DNA from: Cymbomonas tetramitiformis
Lineage: Eukaryota > Chlorophyta > Pyramimonadophyceae > Pyramimonadales > Pyramimonadaceae
DNA: 64,000 bases
NCBI GenBank assembly: GCA_001247695.2
Contig: LGRX02034765.1
Span: 26,015-90,014, forward strand
Direction: 5' to 3'
Shown here piece after piece: positions 54,801-64,000 of the stretch. The translations under genes and the position numbers were made by a program. Within the stretch, counting starts at the first letter, position 1; every line of letters begins with the position of its first letter. Below the pieces are notes generated by a model. The model was not told the DNA's origin and did not search any database. It saw nothing but the letters and a program-made list of their open reading frames with translations.

Positions 54801-57800
54801 AGCCATCTTCAGCTGAGGCTTCTAGGCCCGCGAGGGACGTGCTGCGTATCCGACACGGCCGCGGCTAGGGCCTCCAGCCTAGGAATCAGACACGGCCGCG
54901 GCTAGGGCTTCCAGCCTAGGAATCAGATGTGCGGAATCCGCAACTTAGATCAACATCAGAGGGGGGGGACTCACGTGCGGCCTGACACATCTCCGTGATA
55001 TGTTCATTGCAGCACGAAGGCGCATGCCCCGAGGGAGGCGTCGGGGAGGGCAGCGACCACCCACAGGGAAGCGCTGTGTCAGATCTCCCGTCCTACTGCG
55101 ACGCCAGGGCGAGCAGCCGGGATGCGGGCTTCATTGGGAGTCTATCAGAGCGAGCCGCCACCAGCCGCGCTTTTCAAACAGTTCCATCTCTCGCACGCGC
55201 TTCAGTGCTCCGCAGCGCAGGAGGCGGTTCAATCCAGGCCGTTCCAGCGGCTCAGTGGTTCAATCCGGGCCGTTCCAGCGGCTCAGTGGACCGTCCACAA
55301 AACTCATTCTGTGTAAAAAGCATTTCTGTACAAGTGGAGTACTCGCCGGACACTGCGATGAGCTGGATGGAGGCCGCACGAGCGCATGCCAGCCTTGCCG
55401 CTGCAGCCGGGCTAGCGCGCACCTTGCACACGAGCGTTGCCAGACTCCGCAAGGCTGCTCATCCCGGCTGGCCCGCTCAGGCTCAGCGCCGCCCCATCCC
55501 CTGCTCTGACACTGCCTTGCACCACCTCTACCACACCCTGCACAGCTTCGACCCCGCGCGCCCCGCCGCCTGCCCTCAGGACTCCGGGCGCTCCTGGTAT
55601 GAGACGCAGAAGGCTTGAGCAGCAGCAGCAGCCCTCACGTCAGCTACCAGAGCGGATGGATGCGGCGCAGGCAGCACTTCCGGCTGCAAACAGGTGGGGG
55701 CATGCGCCTCCCTCTCATGTGATAGGGCCGGCTGCAAGAGGGCCCAGCGTCTCATGCAAGACAGCGGTGACAGCGTCATCGTGTTGAATGTGCACGAGGC
55801 CGCGCCGTGATGCGCTGCATAAACGGCGGCGCGCCGTGATGGCGAAAAATATTTTATTTTGTCTACTCGGGGCAAGCACAATCACGACGAGGCTTTATTC
55901 GTGGGGAAGACTCTATCACCAAACGTGAAGGAAATAATGCATGAAGGCATATCGGCACGACTAGGCCCGAAACTTATTTGGGATAGACTTGTGAAAAATC
56001 CAATTGCCTTTTTTTGGCAAGCCGCCCGTAGTCCCGCATAAGTATGCATATCTCCTTCTCTTTGCATCTTGGCTTTATTGTTGGTCACATAGGTTCGGAC
56101 CGTGTTGATATGAGGTGCTTCATATGGACTTTGCACAAGTCTATCCCAAATAAGTTTCGGGCCTAGTCGTGCCGATATGGCTTCATGCATAATTTCCTTC
56201 ACGTTTGGTGATAGAGTCTTCCCCACGAATAAAGCCTCGTCGTGATTGTGTTTGCCCCGAGTAGACAAAATAAAATATGTTTCGCCATCACGGCATTAAC
56301 TTGGCGCACAAGTCGACGAGTGTTCATCGATGGCAGCAAATCAAGGTTTCAACCCGCCCGTGGGCGCTCCTAGGGGAGGCCGGTCGGAGGGGAGAAGGGG
56401 CGAGAGCACAACATTGGTCACACATTACCCCGAGTCCTTCAGGTGTGACGCCAGCCTCCCTGAGTCAAACAGCCACTCTCCCCGGCACGGAGAAGGACAT
56501 CTGTTTCCATGGCATGGCCACTCCTTGGCTCATCCTGGTAAGGCGAGGGCTCAAAAGGGTACCTCTGAGGCCCGCCATTGCAAGGCCAGGGTCCCTGGGC
56601 ATGGCTCTGAGGCCCGCCATTGCAAGGCCAGGGTCCCTGGGCATGGCGCTGAGGCCCGCCATTGCAAGGCCAGGGTCCCTGGGCATGGCGCTGAGGCCCG
56701 CCATTGCAAGGCCAGGGTCTTTGGGCATGGCGCTGAGGCCCGCCATTGCAAGGCCAGGGTCCCTGGGCATGGCCCGCCATTGCAAGGCCAGGGTCCCTGG
56801 GCATGGCGCTGAGGCGGGTGGCACCTGGGGCTGCAGGCCATCGGCGCCCACGTCCAGGCGAATGCTCCCACCGGAGTTGTGTGCCGCCCCGGTGGAGGAG
56901 ATGGTTACTCCGCCCTCCGCAGTCAGCTGCAGATTTGTTGCAGCGTGTACCTGTCGCCACGGGGGTGCAACGCCGCAGTCTTGAGTCGGATATGTCACGA
57001 CAACCTGCTGTGAAGCACGTCAAAACGGTGCTTCGTTTGGGGAGTGAAGGAATGTGCCGGAACTGCGTTGTGGAACCGGCATATGCTCCCGGGAGTGGCG
57101 CAGGCGACTGCTTAGCGCACAAAGCAGTAGCCAATGCGAACGCGCAACTCTTTGCGACGATGATGGGCCGAATGGCAAGCGGTATTGCGAATGCGGGGGA
57201 CTCTGCCTCCTCGACTTTTCTCGTCTTGAGATCGCTCGGGGCACGGCGTGGTCCGTGAAACCCTCGAGGCCGCGAAGCCTTCGGTACTCCGAAAAAAGTA
57301 GAAGCTCAGGCCTCCCCCCAGCAAATGGTCTTTTGAGAGGAGGTTGTAGAGGGCGCTTGAAGACGGCAAGCATCGTGATTATTTTGATGAGAATACTATT
57401 AATTATAGCTGGGAAATGTGAGGCGCACTCTGGAGAAGCAGGGAGCGCCTCAACGCCACGTGGCAGGCTCGCGCGAGGCGCGCTCTGGAGAAGCAGGGAG
57501 CGCCCCAACGCCACGTGGCAGGCTCGCGCGAGGCGCGCTCTGGAGAAGCAGGGAGCGCCTCAAAACCACGTGGCTGGCTCGCGCGAGGCGCGCTCTGGAG
57601 AAGCAGGGAGCGCCTCAACGCCACGTGGCAGGCTTGCGCGAGGCGTACTCTGGAGAAGCAGGGAGCGCCTCAACGCCACGTGGCAGGCTTGCGCGAGGCG
57701 TACTCTGGAGAAGCAGGGAGCGCCTCAACGCCACGTGGCAGGCTTGCGCGAGGCGTACTCTGGAGAAGCAGGGAGCGCCTCAACGCCACGTGGCAGGCTC

Positions 57801-60800
57801 GCGCGAGGCGCGCGCTGGGGAAGCAGGGAGCGCCTCAATGCCACGTGGCAGGCTCGCGCGAGGCGTGCGCTGGGGAAGTGGGGCATACCTCAACACCAGC
57901 CGCAGTGGAGTGAAGAGACGAGCGCCCAGAGGCCTCGAGGTGAAGCCCCTCTTTGTCATGCGTGAACAGCCGCCCGTACTTTGCCTCCACCCCCTCCTTG
58001 CCCTGCACATCGAGCACCCCTCTCCCCTGGTAAGAGTGTGTGCTGATTGTATATATCCCGCCCGAAGTGGCCTTGGGAGATGACACCACTACCGCCTGCA
58101 TGTTCCGGATGACGCCACAGTGTACACAGTGGCCTGGGGCGTGGGCGCTGCCCTCCTAGGTGACCATTCACAATAGCGTCAATGCGGGCTGGGGCGAGGA
58201 CACCCACCTCCAAAATAACCGCCCCGGACGATGCCAGTGTCGCTTCAATTGCCGAGCTGAGGTGGAGCGGCCCCGAGGGGGACCGCATCGTGGTGCCCTC
58301 TGTCCCCCTGCCCTCCAGCTGGCAGAACCCACGCGCCGCCGGAGCCCCTCCCTCCCCTCAGCTCCACTCGCCACCCTACCACCTCAAAGATACGCGCGGC
58401 ACGTAGCATCGGGGGGACTCTGTCACGCCTTGGCTTTGGCTCATTCTGAGCGAGTGTCAAGGCTCAGAGTATGTCAGCACTGCCTCACCCCCAAACCTCT
58501 CCCGTAGGTCAGCCCTAACAAAATTTTAGGGTTTTGCAGCCACTGCATCGCAGCGCGCCTGTTTCACCCAGGTCCAGCTTCTGGCCGCACTTTCCTTCCG
58601 AGCGACCGATGATCGGTCATTCGAGGGCCTGCACCGTTCGATGGGCGATTTCAATCTGCGGCCGAATTAAGTTGGGCAGCTAGCTGTCTTGGAGAGGCAG
58701 CACACGTGGCGCACACAAAGCAACCACAGGGGGGCCCGTGGGAAGGAAGCGCTGGCTACCCGGATTCCCTGTTGACCAACCATGGAGAGGGGGCTGTCGT
58801 TGGAGGAAGTCAGAAAGGTGCCCGCAGCGAGCTCCACCCCACCCTCCTCGCCTCCCTGTAGTGACCCCATATTGAGAGGTGTAATCAGCAACCAGAGAAG
58901 GGAAACACCTCGTGGTAACACCTTCGCATTTTTGGAGACATTTCTTCGCCCTGGGACACCACTTTGCTCGGAAAGGCTGCAAGTGCGAGTGCGCCTTTGG
59001 GGGGGGGCACACGGGTGGAGGCGTAATTCAGGGGAGGGATGCTGGGTATGCGGGTCGAGGAGTGCCTCTAAGGGTGTGCGGGGGTGCGGGGGTGCGGGTT
59101 GAGGAGTGCCATTAAGGGTGTGCGGGGGTGCGGGTTGAGGAGTTGAGGAGTTGAGGATTGCTTCTATAGGTGTGCGAGGGTGCGGGTGTGCGGGTTGAGG
59201 AATGCCTCTAAGGGTGTGCGGGGGTGGGGGGATGTGGGGGTGCGGGTATGCGGGTATGCGGGTCGAGGAGTGCCTAAGGGGTGCGGGGTGCGGGTGTGCG
59301 GGTTGAGAAGTTGAGGAGTGCTTCTAAGGGAGTGCGAGGGTGCGGGTGTGCGGGTCAAGGAGTGCCTGAAGGGTGACGCGGCTGTCCGGGCTGCCAGCGG
59401 CGGAGAGGTGGAGGTCGCCATGGCGCGAGCGTGCCATCAGCCCAGCAGGGCCCTCCAGCAACATGCGCTTCGTGGCTGGCGCGGTCAACACTCCATTGCC
59501 CACCTCCACTCCGCCTGCGCCGCCATCTCGCAGCCGCGCCCTCGGGCTTCTCTTAGGGACTTGGGGAATGAGCGGAGCATCGCCGGCGCACTGCAGGGAG
59601 TGCCCGGGAATAATGAGAGCCAGTGAGCCGCAGGGAGCCGGAAGGTGACCCGAGGAGGCGAATCAGGAGCCTGGACACACAGAAAGAGAGGTAAGGGCGC
59701 ACCGGTAGACTGGAGGCGCAGGACGCCCTGCGATTCACTCAGGATGGCCTCGTGGTGCTGATTGCCGAGCTTCAACTCCGCGGTGCTGCCCCCACCTGCC
59801 TTCACCTCCAGTGATGCCTCTGCGTTGGCCGAGTGAACCCGCAGCTGGCTGGGTCCAATAACACCCCCCACGTGCACCCCGCCTCCGACGTGGAGGGAGC
59901 CGCCCATGCCCACCCCACCTCGCACCGAAAGAGCTCCCGAGGAGGTGGAGGAGGCTTCCGTGGCGTCGCGCAGCACCAGCCTCCCGCCAGCGATGTCCAA
60001 ACCTTCTTTAGGTGTCAGCATCGTCATTTTCCCATCAGCCACGGAGATGAAAGCCGAAGATGATCCGCTCTGAGACCCAAGAGCATCCCTCAGCCCTCTT
60101 ACACGATGGGCTCATCGTCCATCATCACGATCTACAGATGCTCCTTTCAAACCACTTCCTATGTTGTGGTCATGGTTCGTGGATGCAGTTATGCGCTCAA
60201 GCAAAAACTGCCCCATCCGCATCTCAAACACGCCAGCTGCGCACCCATTGCCAAAGGCGATCAACGACATGAGTGCGCCAGCTGTCTGCCCATAGCCGCA
60301 GGTCATGAAAAACACGGCGCAACCACGGCACGTGTGGTCTGAATATAGGATTGAGCAGGCCAGTGTCAACCTCCCTAGAACACACATCTCATCAAACAAT
60401 ATATTTAAAAAAATTGGAAGATCTACAGATGATTGCACATCTTCCTGCCATGAAGAGCATATTTGTGTATCTGAAAGGTTTGGGGTTTAGGGTTAGGGTA
60501 TGACTGATGCAGGACGGACTGTGTGTTGTTGTGCCAAACCTGTAGCTGAAAGCCAGCACTCTTCTTGCCATCCGCACCGCCCGATTGCACCACAATCGTC
60601 GCCGCGTCATCAGTCGACCTTATCTGTACAGAGGCACCCCTCCCTATACTGTCCCCGCTAAAGCCCCTCATCGGCACTCCTCACCCCGCCCGCATCAAAG
60701 CCCCTCATCGGCACTCCTCAATGCATCCTCGCCATAGCCCCTCATCAGACCTACGAAATGCGGAAAGGGAGCACCGCGGATGCCCCCCACTCTGCGCAGC

Positions 60801-63695
60801 CCCAAGAAAGTCTTTTGTCCCATCCCCAATGCGCGCCCCTGCGCGAGGGCAGAAGAACGCCTGATTGGCCGCAGAACTACCTTCATGGTCTGAGAACGCG
60901 TGATTGGCCGCAGAACTACCTTCATGGTCTGAGAGCGCGTGATTGGCCGCAGAACTACCTTCATGGTCTGAGAACCTTTGACTTGGCCGCCGACGGTCAA
61001 GCTGCCACCGATTGTGGCCTTCTTCCCCACGTGAAGCCCGCCACTGACTCGCAGCGCCCCACCGCCTGTCGCAGATGAGTCCACCGTGTCTAGGACCTGC
61101 TCACCCCTCCCCAAATGCAGAATAATCGGGCGAAGAAATGCTACCTCCTGCGAAGGTGCTGGATGGTAGCGCAGCTGTCAAGCGGATGGCGGGTCTCCGC
61201 GAGACTTGCACCATATTGGCCGCATCCTAACGTAGAGCAACATTTCTAGTTGGCGAGATGGGGCATCGGCAACCAAAGATCCACCGTGGGTGGGGATCCG
61301 AATCGGAAAAGATCCTCCTCGACGGCTGAGATCACCCGAGGTGAGCAGCATGCACTCTAATGGGTGGTCCTTGAGATTGTCCCTTTAAAGGAGCCCCAAA
61401 TGGGAACTGGCGGGCTCTGCCGGCAGGGCACCATAGGACAGCTGTGCTTTACTACTAGATACCTCCCCCCCCCACACACACACGACTTCCGCCAACATTG
61501 CATGCACCTCGTTGCTTCCGGACTCGCCGCGGTCCGAGACTGGGCTGCTCGGGGGCCATCTCTCTCCGGAACCAAAAATATGACGCGCTGCAAATACATG
61601 GAGAGCACCTTGAGATGCGGGTCAGGACGTGTCGAGTGTTAAGCCGAAAACATGCTCTTTAATTACACTTTCCATATTCAGGATGAAACTTCGTCATGTG
61701 ATCGATAAGAACATGGTTTTGGTGCAACACTGCACGAGTCTTCGCCCCTGACTTGAGATATTCCGTCTTCCAGGCTCGATGCGCCGCACATGTGTCAGGC
61801 GAGCCGCGCGAGCTCCTCACTCTCGCAAGCGTTGCCTACAACCCTCGGCCTCAGCACTGGAGCAGAAGAAGCGAGCGCGCATACCTGCAGTGAACCCATG
61901 ATGACGGCAGATTTGCCAATACTCAGCCCACCCTTGGACACTAATGCAGCCTCCCCGCCAACTCCAGCGTCCTGCACATGTCCCGAATCCGACTGCCCCA
62001 TCACTCTTCGGCCCAATTGGTGCCTCCCATAGGCGCGCCCCAATCCTTCGGCCTACCATATAACGTTGCGCTCTCACTTCATTCGTGCCGCCCATGCCTG
62101 TAGTATCTCTCCAGGCGCCGTTTTGTCAACCCGCATCGACTTGGGGCGTGGAAATGAAACGCTCCCTCCCTCCCTGGAGCTGCCCGCTCCCCTCGTACCT
62201 GCTCCCTCCCTCGGACCTGCTCCCCCTCGGACCTGCTCCCCCTCGGACCTGCTCCCCCTCGGACCTGCTCCCCCTCGGACCTGCTCCCCCCTCGGACCTG
62301 CTCCCCTCGACCCGCCCTCCCTCCCTCGACCTGCTCCTCCCTCGGACCCGCCTCCTCGGACCTGCTCCCCGGACCCGCTCCCCCTGACCTGCCTCCTCGC
62401 ACCTGCTCCCTCCCCGGACCTGCTCCCCTGACCTGCTCCCCTCGGACCTGCTCCCTCCTCGGACCTGCTCCCCTCGACCTGCTCCCCCTCGGACCTGCTC
62501 CTCTCCTCGGACCTGCTCCCTACCTCGGACCTGCCCTCTCCCTCGGACCTGCTCCCCTCGACCTGCCCCTCCTCGGAGCCGCCCACTCTCGCAGAGCGCA
62601 ATGTCCCTTCTCAGATATTATATAGATAGATATCATATATATATATATATATATATATCATATTATGTCCGTCCTCGGATATATTTCACATTGATGGCGC
62701 CGATGTCACTTTTGGAGACAGCAACGACTCTCAGGAGCCGTGCCCAGCGCAAGAGGAGTGCCAAATGCGGGTGCACCTGTATCGAGCTGACAGTGAGAGA
62801 GCCCTCATTGGTCATGTCACCGTCCGCCGTGATCTCCAGCAGGGTGTCTTCACCGCGGATCGCCTGCCTCCCGGGAGCATCGCAACGTCCGTTGTTGTCC
62901 AACGCTTGGTCTCCGATGTGCTCTGACCTCCGTCTCACCTCACGAGGTTCCCTCTGCCTTCGTCAAGCTATTTCTACCGAGTCATGCGCGGATTCGACAA
63001 TGCGAGGAGGTGAGGTAAGCGGCTATGTCATAGCTGTGACCTTCTCCGCTGCATGAGCGCTGGGATGCGTCACCTGCAGGATAGGAACGCGTTGGCTCGG
63101 GTGTGCGACAATCTTCACAGGGATGCGTTTGGGGCCCCCGTAGAACACCCCAGCTTCCTCCACGGCGCCGGCCCCCCGGCTCTCCGCTTCCACCGGCCCC
63201 GTTGTGAGCACCTCCGCCGATGCTCGCTGCAGGAGGTGCGCATCCTCCGCTGTGACCATCGAGGCAGTCTCCTGCTGGAGAGGCACCGGCGCGATCTCGC
63301 GCTGTACTGGTGTCTCGACGGCCCTCTGCTGTCCTGCCATCAGCACTGCACCGTCTTCCTCCCTGTGGCCTCGGACGGTACCACTCACGTCCGGTATTTT
63401 CCCCAGCTCTGCCTCCTCGTGCGCTGCCTCTGGAGGTGCTGCCTCCTCGTGCGCTGCCTCCTCGTGCGCTGCCTCCTCGTGCGCTGCCTCCTCGCGCGCT
63501 GCCTCCTCGTGCACTGCCTCTGGAGGTGCTGCCTCCACCTCTACTGCCTCCTTCAGCAACGGGGCTGATTGGGGCTCTCCGTGGTGTGACACGTCAGCAG
63601 CCTCTTGCGTGCGGCCACGTGGCTTTGCAGTCTGATGATCTTCCAGGGTCTGCACCACCTTGCTCATGATGACGAGCACCTCGCCCTCGGCCACC
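51602..63695 (-). CDS. Multi-exon gene for tail-fibre-like beta-repeat protein
   Basis: Fourteen exons, 5' to 3' on the reverse strand: 63695-63074, 62863-62777, 61971-61885, 61096-60959, 60623-60540, 60069-59703, 58299-58208, 58095-57889, 56950-56825, one or more unseen, 54777-54722, 54067-53857, 53546-53481, 52839-52462, 51870-51602. All listed junctions are GT-AG and phase-consistent except across the unseen exon. Motifs: SSTSSGALSVRGGVGMGGSL, SSATGGGALRVSGGLHVGKK and EAALVSKGGLSIGKSAVIMG, the TGAL-GGVGIGG repeat of phage tail fibres and similar algal proteins. The C-terminus (GTITVPNVAVTDTSLVF to DTSTFQWLLLDVAV) matches a known fibre-tip domain. The 5' end lies beyond the window. Function probably surface adhesion. 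Confidence 0.72.
52085..52292. repeat. 51-bp intronic tandem repeat, four copies
   Basis: GACCGGCGCAGACATCAGCC recurs every 51 bp from 52091. Confidence 0.85.
52462..52839 (-). CDS. Exon of fibre-like gene (378 nt)
   Basis: Starts after GTGGTGCAG. Beta-rich pattern with GGAISIRSSQQSADLTAQQD and VTVQARTGRVRLQAETELVA. Ends before GTGAGAATGG. Confidence 0.62.
53857..54067 (-). CDS. Exon of fibre-like gene (211 nt)
   Basis: Starts after GAGAACAG. Reads GRVEISGGAVESRSPGGLRL and ends VSLEG|GTGAGC. Preceded in phase by a 56-nt exon (54777-54722, SEGDVILSAPMPHAVKLE) and followed by a 66-nt exon (53546-53481, DAVTMVASHKGGFDAASAGL). Confidence 0.6.
54190..54428. repeat. 66-bp intronic tandem repeat, about four copies
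   Basis: CGCTTCGATGGCAGCTGGTC recurs at about 54191, 54257, 54323 and 54389. Confidence 0.85.
54540..54712. repeat. 30-bp intronic tandem repeat, about six copies, abutting a 5' splice site
   Basis: GCCTCGATCTCGACGGCTCG and AGTTTGATGC alternate; the array ends about 10 bp from the donor at 54721. The unit contains AAACTCGAG-like sequence resembling the exon end AAGCTCGAG. Confidence 0.85.
55833..56294. repeat. Inverted duplication of a MULE transposase fragment (161-bp arms)
   Basis: Arms 55833-55993 and 56134-56294 are reverse complements with about four mismatches, around a 140-bp loop. On the reverse strand the right arm and loop encode GKHNHDEALFVGKTLSPNVK, then IWDRLVQSPYEAPHINTVRT and HTYAGLRAACQKKAIGFF. 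This corresponds block by block to residues about 130-220 of the MULE transposase at 5482 (GAHTHGEFYGKQLDPKVKEK, IWEALQKDPKMPATSYKTVK, KTYSDLKEVALSHN), though from a diverged family. A transcript through it would form a long hairpin. It lies in an intron of the fibre-like gene. Confidence 0.85.
56561..56818. repeat. 42-bp intronic tandem repeat, about six copies, abutting a 5' splice site
   Basis: GAGGCCCGCCATTGCAAGGC recurs every 42 bp; one unit is shortened. The array ends 6 bp from the donor at 56824. Confidence 0.88.
56825..56950 (-). CDS. Exon of fibre-like gene (42 codons)
   Basis: Starts after GCGACAG and ends CCCCAG|GTGCCA. Reads TNLQLTAEGGVTISSTGAAH. Phase 0 at both ends. Confidence 0.6.
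57420..57885. repeat. 55-bp intronic tandem repeat, about eight copies, abutting a 5' splice site
   Basis: GGAGAAGCAGGGAGCGCCTC recurs every 55 bp from 57432. The units contain TTGAG like the exon end before the donor at 57888. Confidence 0.88.
57889..58095 (-). CDS. Exon of fibre-like gene (69 codons)
   Basis: Starts after ACATGCAG, ends GAG|GTATGC, phase 0 at both ends. Contains GVLDVQGKEGVEAKYGRL and GLHLEASGRSSL. Confidence 0.62.
58208..58299 (-). CDS. Exon of fibre-like gene (92 nt)
   Basis: Reads GTTMRSPSGPLHLSSAIEAT and ends ILE|GTGGGT. Confidence 0.55.
59040..59370. repeat. G-rich intronic minisatellite
   Basis: Degenerate units built on GTGCGGGGGTGCGGGTTGAG and GGAGTGCCTCTAAGG fill most of the segment. 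Confidence 0.8.
59703..60069 (-). CDS. Exon of fibre-like gene (367 nt), core tail-fibre repeat
   Basis: Starts after GGTCTCAG. Contains DGKMTMLTPKEGLDIAGGRL and SSTSSGALSVRGGVGMGG, then KLGNQHHEAILSESQGVLRL. Its one-base overhang matches the next exon. Confidence 0.68.
60540..60623 (-). CDS. Exon of fibre-like gene (28 codons)
   Basis: Starts after TCTGTACAG and ends CTACAG|GTTTGG. Reads IRSTDDAATIVVQSGGADGK. Both ends phase 0. Confidence 0.55.
60858..60978. repeat. 39-bp tandem repeat, three copies, containing the 5' splice site
   Basis: TGATTGGCCGCAGAACTACC recurs at 60862, 60901 and 60940. Each copy has AAG|GTAGTT on the reverse strand. Confidence 0.85.
60959..61096 (-). CDS. Exon of fibre-like gene (46 codons), GGLHVGKKATIGGSLTVGG repeat
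   Basis: Starts after GTGAGCAG. Ends ATGAAG|GTAGTT inside the first unit of a 39-bp repeat whose other copies each carry the same donor-like AAGGTAGTT. Confidence 0.6.
61885..61971 (-). CDS. Exon of fibre-like gene (29 codons), GGLSIGKS repeat
   Basis: Starts after CATGTGCAG and ends CTGCAG|GTATGC, both phase 0. Contains SKGGLSIGKSAVIMGSLQ. Confidence 0.6.
62190..62585. repeat. C-rich intronic minisatellite of 16-19-bp units, plus TA microsatellite nearby
   Basis: CCCTCGGACCTGCTCC-type units repeat about 20 times. A TA tract lies at 62636-62660. Confidence 0.85.
62777..62863 (-). CDS. Exon of fibre-like gene (29 codons)
   Basis: Reads AIRGEDTLLEITADGDMTNE and ends SSIQ|GTGCAC. Both ends phase 0. 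Confidence 0.55.
63074..63695 (-). CDS. Exon: Glu/Ala-rich region of the fibre-like gene
   Basis: Starts after GGGCGTGCAG and ends CTGCAG|GTGACG. Reads VAEGEVLVIMSKVVQ then a tandem EEAAH segment encoded by 15-bp DNA repeats at 63406-63525. Probably helical. Confidence 0.6.
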
Positions 63696-64000
63696 CTGCA
63701 CGCCCAAAAAAGCACTCCGGATTCAAAGGACAGAGAACATCTAAAGAGCTCAGCGCGCAAATTGTCAGCTCTGAGCAGTGTGCACCGGACAGGCAGTGGT
63801 GGACGGCCGGCGATGGGGATGGGGTCGGGCTGTTCTGCAAAGGCACGGCAGTGGAGGCAGGGGAAAGGGCTATGTTATAATGAGTGTGGGCAAGAAGATG
63901 TGGGCAAACCTGTGCTATACAGGGCCAGGCAAAGGCGGGGGCTGCGCGGACCTGTGTGAATAGGGGCGTGGCAGGGGGGCGGAGGCAGGGCAACGCGACA
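63696..64000. other. Upstream intron or further 5' gene sequence of the fibre-like gene
   Basis: Reverse-strand sequence before the acceptor at 63696 has no clear exon. Frames on both strands are short and unrecognised. Confidence 0.3.

Noticed and set aside
57054..58083. 303-codon and 221-codon forward frames
   Set aside because: They read through the 55-bp intronic repeat, antisense to phase-consistent exons of the fibre-like gene.
60480..60500. Telomere-like GGGTTTAGGGTTAGGG
   Set aside because: Only two or three units; too short for a telomere and lies in an intron.
62066..62601. Pro/Leu/Ser or Gly/Arg/Glu-rich frames up to 175 codons
   Set aside because: Produced by the CCTCGGACCTGCTCC minisatellite in an intron.

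Overview
The window reads as repeat-rich nuclear DNA of a eukaryote, probably an alga. Supporting signs are phase-consistent GT-AG introns in at least five loci, a mixture of CACTA, MULE, hAT, Ty3/gypsy and LINE elements, a serine protease with a Cys-rich insertion of a kind I associate with algae, and tail-fibre-like genes of viral or algal style. There are no bacterial operons, ribosome binding sites or CRISPR arrays. The species cannot be settled from sequence alone; a green alga of prasinophyte type is one candidate.

Layout. 1-3.4 kb: right half of a CACTA (En/Spm) element that abuts a broken trypsin-like protease gene (3.4-4.4 kb). 5.23-12.22 kb: a complete Mutator-like element (MULE) with related terminal inverted repeats and a 9-bp target duplication. 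It carries a transposase with SWIM and PHD zinc fingers, a spliced gene joining a degenerate methyltransferase-like domain to a 2-oxoglutarate dioxygenase-like domain, and a convergent gene with a perfect PCNA-binding (PIP) motif. 12.3-20.6 kb: a probable piggyBac relic, a YadA/tail-fibre-like virus-type gene, and a spliced gene that looks like a ParB-like/DNA-methylase fusion with an eroded catalytic motif. 20.7-25 kb: a long low-complexity reverse-strand ORF with in-frame repeats. 25-31 kb: hairpins, a C5-methyltransferase fragment, inverted duplications and a 279-bp hAT-type MITE. 30.7-35.5 kb: a decayed Ty3/gypsy element with an NPPF adenine-methyltransferase-like domain between RNase H and integrase. 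35.6-45.5 kb: mostly non-coding repeats, including a second 279-bp MITE, a 1.9-kb element with identical 40-bp inverted termini, a perfect 84-bp palindrome, a 1.7-kb minisatellite and a roughly 413-bp tandem array carrying tRNA-like modules. 45.7-47.97 kb: a 5'-truncated LINE whose reverse-transcriptase zinc finger is followed in the same frame, after one TAG, by another NPPF methyltransferase-like domain. 48.2-49.1 kb: a two-exon sulfotransferase-like gene. 51.6-63.7 kb: a reverse-strand gene of at least 14 exons for a tail-fibre-like repeat protein. Its introns are full of minisatellites, several abutting the 5' splice site, and one intron holds an inverted duplication of a MULE transposase fragment.

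Common thread. Five unrelated loci (MULE cargo, ParB-like gene, C5 fragment, Ty3/gypsy, LINE) carry DNA-methyltransferase-like domains, and one is fused to an oxygenase-like domain. This suggests repeated recruitment of DNA-modification modules by mobile DNA in this genome. The MULE is the strongest candidate for an undescribed system. Domain calls were made by eye from motifs; splice models rest on reading-phase consistency.
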